Assembly: GCA_025149125.1 (NCBI GenBank)
Contig: CP102272.1
Location: 5,270,001-5,334,000 of the forward strand
Reading direction: 5' to 3'
Source: [Clostridium] asparagiforme DSM 15981
GTDB lineage: Bacteria; Bacillota; Clostridia; Lachnospirales; Lachnospiraceae
Length of the DNA stretch: 64,000 nucleotides
The stretch's first letter is position 1. Each line of letters begins with the position of its first letter. The notes under the pieces were generated by a model that was not told the DNA's origin, made no database searches, and saw only the letters and a program-made list of their open reading frames with translations. Below, piece after piece: positions 58,635 to 64,000 of this stretch. The position numbers were made by a program, and so were the translations under genes.

Positions 58635-60257
58635 TTAATTTCTATATTCCCCTTTCAAACCACAATTCCGCATCATTATTACCGACTCAACATGCCTCGT
58701 CCCCGCAAACATATCCACCCCCCATCCCTCCACTGCTCCATACCCCAACTTCTTCATCACCCTCAAATCTCTCCCCAAGGTCTCCGGGTTACACGACACA
58801 TACACCACCTTCTCCACTCCCATCCGTGCCACGGACTCCATAAACTCCTCCGTGCTGCCGCTTCTCGGCGGGTCCATGATCACGAGATCGACCTTATCTC
58901 CCCTCTCAGCCATATCCACCAGAAACTTCCCCGCGTCATTACAATAAAACTTCGCATTGGTAATCCCATTAATCTTCGCATTATTCACCGCATCCTTCAC
59001 CGCGTCCCGATTCAGCTCCACGCCGATCACCGAGCTGGCCTTCCGGCTGGCGATCAGTCCGATGGTCCCGATCCCGCAGTACGCGTCCAACACCGTCTCC
59101 TTTCCCGTAAGACCCGCCAGTTCCAGCGCCTTGCCGTACAGCACCTCCGTCTGCACGGGATTTACCTGGTAAAACGACTTAGACGAAATGCGGAACCTGC
59201 ATCCGCAGAGCATATCCTCGATATACCCCTTACCATACAACACATGCTCCTTCTCCCCCAGCACCATGCTCGTCCCACGTCCATTGACATTCTGAACTAT
59301 CGTCGTAATCTCCGGGTGCTTTTCCCTTAACGCCTTCACAAAATTATTCTTAGACGGAAATACCGGCGAAGCCGTCACCAGCACCACCATAATCTCCCCG
59401 GTTGCAAACCCGCGCCGTACCAAAACATGGCGCAGCAGGCCGAAGCCCGTGTCCTCATCGTAGGTGCGGATCTTAAAGGATTTGAGCATCCCCCGGATCG
59501 TCCCGATAATCTCGTCCGCCTTCTGGTCCTCGATCAGGCACCGCTCCACCGGCACCACAATATGGCTGTTTTCCTGGTAAATTCCCGAAATAATATTCCC
59601 TCTCCGGTCGCGGTCAAATACCGCATGCACCTTGTTCCGGTAATGATAGGGGTCCTTCATTCCAATGATCCCCTTCACCGGGCAAAGCCCTTTCAGCTGT
59701 TCTTCCAAATAGTTCCGTTTCCACTCCAGCTGTTTTTCATATTCCATATCCAGCATCTGGCAGCCGCCGCACTGCTTAAATACCGGACAAAGGCTCTTTT
59801 TCCCCCTTGCCGTGGCCGCTCCGCCTTTTACTCCGCTGGTATTCCCCCGGAATCCTCCTCCGCGCTTTGCTACCCCGGCCTCCTTCTGCCGCTCAATACC
59901 GGCCGTTCCATTGATCCTGCCCCGTTTTTCCCGGCCTCCATCCCCATTTATTTCCAGGCGTTTCTCCCGATGTTTCTCCAGCCCCTTCCCCATCTGCTGT
60001 TCCGCCTTCCGTCCTTCCCCCTTTTTCTCCGTTCTTCCCGCATACCCGCGTTCGCCATTTTCCTTCACTCTCCCGCCGGTTCTATCGCTGCCCCGCAGCC
60101 GCTCGCCAGTTCCGCTGCCGCCCTGCTTCCTCTCGCCATCTCCGCCGCGCTTCGCCGTCTTCGCTCCGCCACCCGCAGCTTCCTTCCTCCGAAGTCCTTC
60201 CCCGTTTCTCTTCCCATCCATTCCTGTCATATCCCGCTTTCTCATATCCTTAGCCAT
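58635..60257 (-). CDS. RlmD/TrmA-family RNA (uracil-5-)-methyltransferase with basic N-terminal tail
   Basis: This ~540-residue enzyme methylates C5 of uridine in RNA (rRNA, in RlmD relatives) with SAM. Cysteines for a 4Fe-4S cluster are in CPVFKQCGGCQ and the later VERCLIED. The SAM site is VLDAYCGIGTIGL; IMDPPRSG and the catalytic Cys in YVSCNPETLGRD follow. In place of the usual TRAM domain, the first ~155 residues are a low-complexity tail of Lys, Arg, Gly and Glu. GGAG six bases before ATG 60257 favours this start over the ATG at 60269. Confidence 0.87.
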   Translation of the reverse strand: MAKDMRKRDMTGMDGKRNGEGLRRKEAAGGGAKTAKRGGDGERKQGGSGTGERLRGSDRTGGRVKENGERGYAGRTEKKGEGRKAEQQMGKGLEKHREKRLEINGDGGREKRGRINGTAGIERQKEAGVAKRGGGFRGNTSGVKGGAATARGKKSLCPVFKQCGGCQMLDMEYEKQLEWKRNYLEEQLKGLCPVKGIIGMKDPYHYRNKVHAVFDRDRRGNIISGIYQENSHIVVPVERCLIEDQKADEIIGTIRGMLKSFKIRTYDEDTGFGLLRHVLVRRGFATGEIMVVLVTASPVFPSKNNFVKALREKHPEITTIVQNVNGRGTSMVLGEKEHVLYGKGYIEDMLCGCRFRISSKSFYQVNPVQTEVLYGKALELAGLTGKETVLDAYCGIGTIGLIASRKASSVIGVELNRDAVKDAVNNAKINGITNAKFYCNDAGKFLVDMAERGDKVDLVIMDPPRSGSTEEFMESVARMGVEKVVYVSCNPETLGRDLRVMKKLGYGAVEGWGVDMFAGTRHVESVIMMRNCGLKGEYRN

Positions 60258-60576
60258 CTCAAACTCCATCTCTCTTCTATATTTTTATTCAAACCGACCC
60301 AAGCCGTCCCATTTTCTCCCGGCCTGCGCCCGTCCATTCATCCTCACAAATCACTCCCACACCCTTGCCGCGCTCGCCCCCCCATTCCTCAAAACACCTA
60401 TCGTCATTCTATCACAATTACCCCTCAATGTCTTTTATTATTCCAACTCTCCCCAAAAAACACAGAACCCGCGCCAAAGCTCCCCAACCGCATTCACGCC
60501 GCCGTCTCGCCCCGCGCAGGTCCTGTCCCCGCCCTATATTCTCAAATCCACCCCTACATCGCTTCTTTCATCCCCC
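60258..60576. other. Gap between the RNA methyltransferase and aminopeptidase genes
   Basis: 319 bases, strand-biased: C-rich on plus, G-rich on minus. It holds the probable methyltransferase promoter (60406-60434). No gene or clear hairpin was seen. Confidence 0.5.
60406..60434 (-). promoter_or_regulatory. Possible promoter of the RNA methyltransferase
   Basis: AAGACA and TAGAAT are 17 bases apart on the minus strand, about 140 bases before the gene. The -35 is weak. Confidence 0.4.
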
Positions 60577-62412
60577 TCAAATCTCCGCCGTCACCTGCCA
60601 CAGCCACCGCGCCTCTTCCTCCGGCAAATACGGTGAAATCTTCTCATAAACCTGCTGATGATATTCATTCAGCAATTCCACGTCCCGATCCGTCATCAAC
60701 TCCCGGTCAATACCATCCACATCAATCGGCACAAAGGTCAAAAACTCAAACCGCATAAACTGCCCATAGGCATTTTTCTCATCCTTCACGCACATCACCA
60801 GGTTTTCCGTGCGGATTCCGTGGCTGCCTTCAATATAAAGCCCCGGCTCGTCCGACGTGACCATGCCTTCCTCCAGCTCCGCATTTTCCCGCGCGTCCGT
60901 CACCAGCCGGTAACGGATACTGTTCGGCCGCTCATGCACATTCAAAAGATACCCCACGCCATGTCCCGTCCCATGGTTGTAGTCCAGCCCCCGGCTCCAA
61001 AACGGCTCTCTCGCCACATAATCCAAACTGATCCCCCGGCAGCCGTGGAGGAATTTCACCGCCCCCAGCCGCAGCATACTGATCAGTACCAATGTAAAAT
61101 GCTCCCGCTCCTCATCCGTCACCGGCCCCATTACCACCGTCCTGGTAATATCCGTGGTTCCCTCGTAATACTGCCCGCCGGAATCCACCAGATACATCCC
61201 CTTAGGCTCCAGCTTCACATTAGTCTCCTCAGTGGCCGAGTAATGGCACATAGCCGCATGTGCTCCATAAGCGGATATGGTTTCAAAGCTACACCCCAGG
61301 CACCCGTCCTGCTCCAAACGCAGCTCCCGCAGATGTTCCGCAACGCTGATCTCGTCCATTTCCACCTTACCCACATTGTGCTTCAGCCAGTAAATAAACC
61401 GCGTCATAGCCACGCCGTCCTTAATGTGGGCCTTCCGCATATTCTCCATCTCTACGGGGTTCTTCACCGCCTTGGCCTGGCTGGTGGGATTCATCCGCTC
61501 AATCACCTGGTTGCTCCCGTCGATCCGGCTGTAAATGGCGTAGTTCACCATCTTGCGCTCCAGCATAATCCGCTGTCCCCGCAGCAGCCCCGTCTCCTCG
61601 TACACCGCCTCATAGGGTTTCACCGTGACGCCCAGATTCTGCAAATACTCCTTCACGGTCCCGGAAAATTCCTCACCATGCTCCAGATACGGATAAGCTT
61701 TCCCTTCCAGTATTTTCTCATTCGCAAACAGCAGCAGCCGGTCCTCAAACACCATCACATAGGCCAACGCCACCGGATTATACAACACGTCATTTCCGCG
61801 GATATTGAGCAGCCAGGCGATATCGTCCAGGGACGTCAAAATGTGGACCGTAGCCCTGGCCTGAGACATTTTCTCCCGCAGCTTTCGGATCTTTTCCGCC
61901 GCGTTCTCCCCGGCATAACAATCCGCCAGCGCCCAGACCGGCTCTGCGCTCATAGGCGGCCGGTCCTGCCAGATGGTTCCCACCAGGTCCCCGCTGCCGT
62001 CAAAGCGCACATACTTTGACTCCAGGGCCTCGTTTAACGCCAGTGCCTCGGCGGCGTTCACCGTGCGCCCGTCAAATCCCAGGCAGCCCCCTGCGGGCAT
62101 TTTCTCCACCAGATACTCCTGCACCGTGGGTACGCCCTCCTCGCGCATTTTCATCAGCCTGATCCCGCTTCCCGCAAGCTGTGCCGCCGCCTGTACAAAA
62201 TACCGCCCGTCCGTCCACAGGCAGGCCTCGTCCATGGTGACCACCGCGGTTCCCGCAGACCCCGTAAAGCCGGTGAGAAACTTCCTGCATTTGAAAAATT
62301 CGCCCACATACTCCGATTCATGGAAATCCGCCGTCACCACCAGATAGGCGTCCATCCCTTTCTCCGCCATCAATTCCCGCAGCCTTCCCAAACGCTCCTG
62401 TATTACATTCAT
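60577..62412 (-). CDS. Xaa-Pro aminopeptidase (M24B)
   Basis: This 611-residue cytosolic peptidase removes N-terminal residues before proline. It has two creatinase-like N-domains (LRELMAEKGMDAYLVVTADF; WTDGRYFVQAAAQL) and the pita-bread catalytic domain. The five metal ligands are all present: Asp pair in YLVDSGGQYYEGTTDITRT, His in NHGTGHGVGY, Glu in SDEPGLYIEG and Glu in RTENLVMC. Length matches the long, three-domain form. GAGAGGATGG precedes the ATG. Confidence 0.92.
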   Translation of the reverse strand: MNVIQERLGRLRELMAEKGMDAYLVVTADFHESEYVGEFFKCRKFLTGFTGSAGTAVVTMDEACLWTDGRYFVQAAAQLAGSGIRLMKMREEGVPTVQEYLVEKMPAGGCLGFDGRTVNAAEALALNEALESKYVRFDGSGDLVGTIWQDRPPMSAEPVWALADCYAGENAAEKIRKLREKMSQARATVHILTSLDDIAWLLNIRGNDVLYNPVALAYVMVFEDRLLLFANEKILEGKAYPYLEHGEEFSGTVKEYLQNLGVTVKPYEAVYEETGLLRGQRIMLERKMVNYAIYSRIDGSNQVIERMNPTSQAKAVKNPVEMENMRKAHIKDGVAMTRFIYWLKHNVGKVEMDEISVAEHLRELRLEQDGCLGCSFETISAYGAHAAMCHYSATEETNVKLEPKGMYLVDSGGQYYEGTTDITRTVVMGPVTDEEREHFTLVLISMLRLGAVKFLHGCRGISLDYVAREPFWSRGLDYNHGTGHGVGYLLNVHERPNSIRYRLVTDARENAELEEGMVTSDEPGLYIEGSHGIRTENLVMCVKDEKNAYGQFMRFEFLTFVPIDVDGIDRELMTDRDVELLNEYHQQVYEKISPYLPEEEARWLWQVTAEI

Positions 62413-62530
62413 AACTGTTCCATCCTCTCATCACTTAATCTCGTTCCCGCGGCGCGCCTGCCCGTTCCAAACCATCCGCCGCAAGCCCCCGCCCCGCCTG
62501 AGTCCCTCTCCCTACCTCCAAACCGCCTCT

Positions 62531-63961
62531 CTACTCCACATCCCCGCTCATCGCATCCCAGATCGCCGCACCGATCCCTTCATTATACGTGGGCTGCGCC
62601 CTCATGGCAAACGACATCTGCTCCGCGGTGAGTCCATTTGCAATGGCCGTGGCAATTTCCCCGATCATGTCCGTGGCCCGCGGACACATCATCTGCGCCC
62701 CGATAATGGTATTGGAGTACGCCTCAAACACCAGCCGGATAAACCCGTGCTCCTCCCCCGTAATAATGGATTTCCCGTTATCCCGCATGGAAAAATGCCC
62801 GCAGCGCACCTTCAGCCCGCTGGCCTTAGCCGTCTCCGCCGTGATGCCCACCGTGGCGATCTCCGGATTGGTATAAATACAGTTTGGCACGATGGGCAGC
62901 GGCACATACATTCCGCCCGGCACCACCTCCAATTTAACGCTGTGGGGTTTCCCCGCAATGCGCTCCACCACATATGTACCCTGAGCCGCCGCCACATGGG
63001 CCAGCAGCGTCTTGGCCGCCACGTCCCCGATGGCGTAAACCCCCGGCTCGCTGGTCTCAAACTCCTTGCTGACCTTCAGCCTGCCGTTCTCCATCTCCAG
63101 GGACATATCCTCCCCCAAAAGCCCGGAGAGATCCGGCTTACGCCCGATGGCCATCAGCACCTGTGCGCCGCGCACGGTAATACTCTCCCCCTCCTCGTTG
63201 GGCGTCACCGTGCAGCACAGGGAACCGTTCTCCTGGGTGATCTCCGTCACCGTGGAATTGCAGTACACGGAAATCCCCTTCCGCTTCAGCTCCTCCTCCA
63301 GCCGCTCCCCCACCACGTCGTCCATAGGAGCCATGAGATGCCGTCCCTTCTCCACAATGGTCACATGGGAACAGAGGTTATTGAAAATGGTCGCGAACTC
63401 CACCGCGATCACGCCGCCGCCCATGATTACCAGCCGGTCAAAATTCCAGCTCTCCGCGGCCAGCAGCCGGTCGCTGTTCCACACCCCCGGCAGGTCCGCG
63501 CCCGGGATATGATTCATAATCGGCACAGCGCCCGTTGCGATAATCACCGCCTCCCCCTGAAAATACTCCTTGCCTCCACCGCAGAGATTCACCTCCACGG
63601 TCTTATCCCGACGAAGCAGCGCGGTGCCATAAACCACATCCACGTCCAGCTTCTCAAACTGGCCCTCGATGCCCTGCCGGTAACGCTTCACCGCCGCCTT
63701 TTTATACTTCTGCATTTTCCCGAAATCAAAGGAAATGAAATCCGTGGACACTCCGAACTCATCACAGTTCTGCATCATATGGAACATATTGGAGGCGTGC
63801 AGCAGCGCCTTTGTGGGAATGCACCCCCGGTTCACGCAGGTTCCGCCGAACTTCTTAGCCTCGATCACCACCGCTTTCAGGCCGAACTCCGCCGCCTTCA
63901 TGGCCGCCGTATAACCGCCCGGGCCAGCCCCTATAATCACAACATCGTAATGTTTTGCCAT
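62531..63961 (-). CDS. Dihydrolipoyl dehydrogenase-like flavoprotein lacking the catalytic His
   Basis: This 476-residue pyridine nucleotide-disulfide oxidoreductase has the FAD site VVIIGAGPGGYTAAMKAAE, redox-active disulfide GGTCVNRGCIPTK, the NAD site LVIMGGGVIAVEFATIF and the second FAD motif GVYAIGDVA. The family's C-terminal His-Pro-x4-Glu active-site motif reads AQPTYNEG: Gln replaces His while Glu is kept. It may therefore not be a normal lipoamide dehydrogenase. GGAAGGAG precedes the ATG, and its ATG overlaps a possible upstream stop (TAATG). Confidence 0.86.
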   Translation of the reverse strand: MAKHYDVVIIGAGPGGYTAAMKAAEFGLKAVVIEAKKFGGTCVNRGCIPTKALLHASNMFHMMQNCDEFGVSTDFISFDFGKMQKYKKAAVKRYRQGIEGQFEKLDVDVVYGTALLRRDKTVEVNLCGGGKEYFQGEAVIIATGAVPIMNHIPGADLPGVWNSDRLLAAESWNFDRLVIMGGGVIAVEFATIFNNLCSHVTIVEKGRHLMAPMDDVVGERLEEELKRKGISVYCNSTVTEITQENGSLCCTVTPNEEGESITVRGAQVLMAIGRKPDLSGLLGEDMSLEMENGRLKVSKEFETSEPGVYAIGDVAAKTLLAHVAAAQGTYVVERIAGKPHSVKLEVVPGGMYVPLPIVPNCIYTNPEIATVGITAETAKASGLKVRCGHFSMRDNGKSIITGEEHGFIRLVFEAYSNTIIGAQMMCPRATDMIGEIATAIANGLTAEQMSFAMRAQPTYNEGIGAAIWDAMSGDVE

Positions 63962-64000
63962 TATTTTCCGTCTCCTTCCTCAAATAAACCCAGTGCCACG
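63961..64000 (-). CDS. Possible C-terminus of an upstream gene (partial)
   Basis: The last 39 bases read VALGLFEEGDGK and a TAA that overlaps the ATG of the flavoprotein gene as TAATG. Too short to identify; it may be an unrelated open frame. Confidence 0.3.
   Translation of the reverse strand, partial: VALGLFEEGDGK

Noticed and set aside
58554..62019. Long plus-strand open frames (up to ~450 codons) opposite the RNA methyltransferase and aminopeptidase
   Set aside because: They are antisense to well-recognised genes, show proline/arginine/histidine-rich shadow composition, and lack ribosome sites or family motifs.

Overview
The window looks like a chromosomal segment of a fairly GC-rich anaerobic Bacillota, most like the Lachnospiraceae. 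The reasons are the strong AGGAGG-type ribosome sites, sigma-A style promoters (TTGACA-17-TATAAT variants), the duplicated FeoA next to FeoB, the cupin/carboxymuconolactone decarboxylase fusion, and the protein-family mix. No rRNA, tRNA or CRISPR array was seen. Two stretches are visibly AT-richer than the rest: about 32.8-34.8 kb (two zinc-ribbon membrane proteins) and about 49.7-58.6 kb (an island of mobile-element remnants and defence-like genes).

Layout. 0-7 kb: lactonase, acetyltransferases (one a truncated relic), a PD-(D/E)XK transposase-type nuclease, a methyltransferase, and a MATE exporter behind a transcription-attenuator leader. 7-10 kb: ferrous-iron operon feoA-feoA-feoB-fur-like with two copies of a GTTA-N4-TAAC operator. 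10-19 kb: TetR plus a methyltransferase sharing a palindromic operator, a transglutaminase-like protein, a GGDEF-chemoreceptor operon, and Nif3, CobI and RsmH. 19-25.5 kb: operon of a solute-binding lipoprotein, a hybrid histidine kinase and a double-GntR regulator. 25.6-31.7 kb: redox cluster (flavodoxin, iron alcohol dehydrogenase, a cyclophilin-like gene broken by a MITE, cupin-CMD) flanked by two LysR regulators. 31.8-40.9 kb: HAD phosphatase, zinc-ribbon pair, XRE regulator, a methyltransferase behind a candidate structured RNA, a UvrA-like ABC protein, and an AraC/GyrI regulator behind a 28-bp perfect hairpin. 41-49.5 kb: a second solute-binding/hybrid-kinase/double-GntR module in different gene order, next to a family-3 binding protein and an SDF symporter. 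49.7-58.6 kb: AT-rich island with a RhuM relic, paired dynamin-like GTPases, a serine recombinase killed by three nonsense codons, a DUF1016 nuclease and a DUF2971 protein. 58.6-64 kb: RNA methyltransferase, Xaa-Pro aminopeptidase and a lipoamide-dehydrogenase-like flavoprotein.

The most interesting signals are: (i) the three-gene signalling module present twice, one copy having a solute-binding protein fused to a 5'-nucleotidase C-terminal domain; (ii) a MITE whose exact excision restores a conserved reading frame; (iii) a stand-alone or leader RNA with its own promoter and terminator that matches no class I recognise; and (iv) the tandem dynamin-like GTPases in the island. All calls come from reading the sequence; no database search was run.
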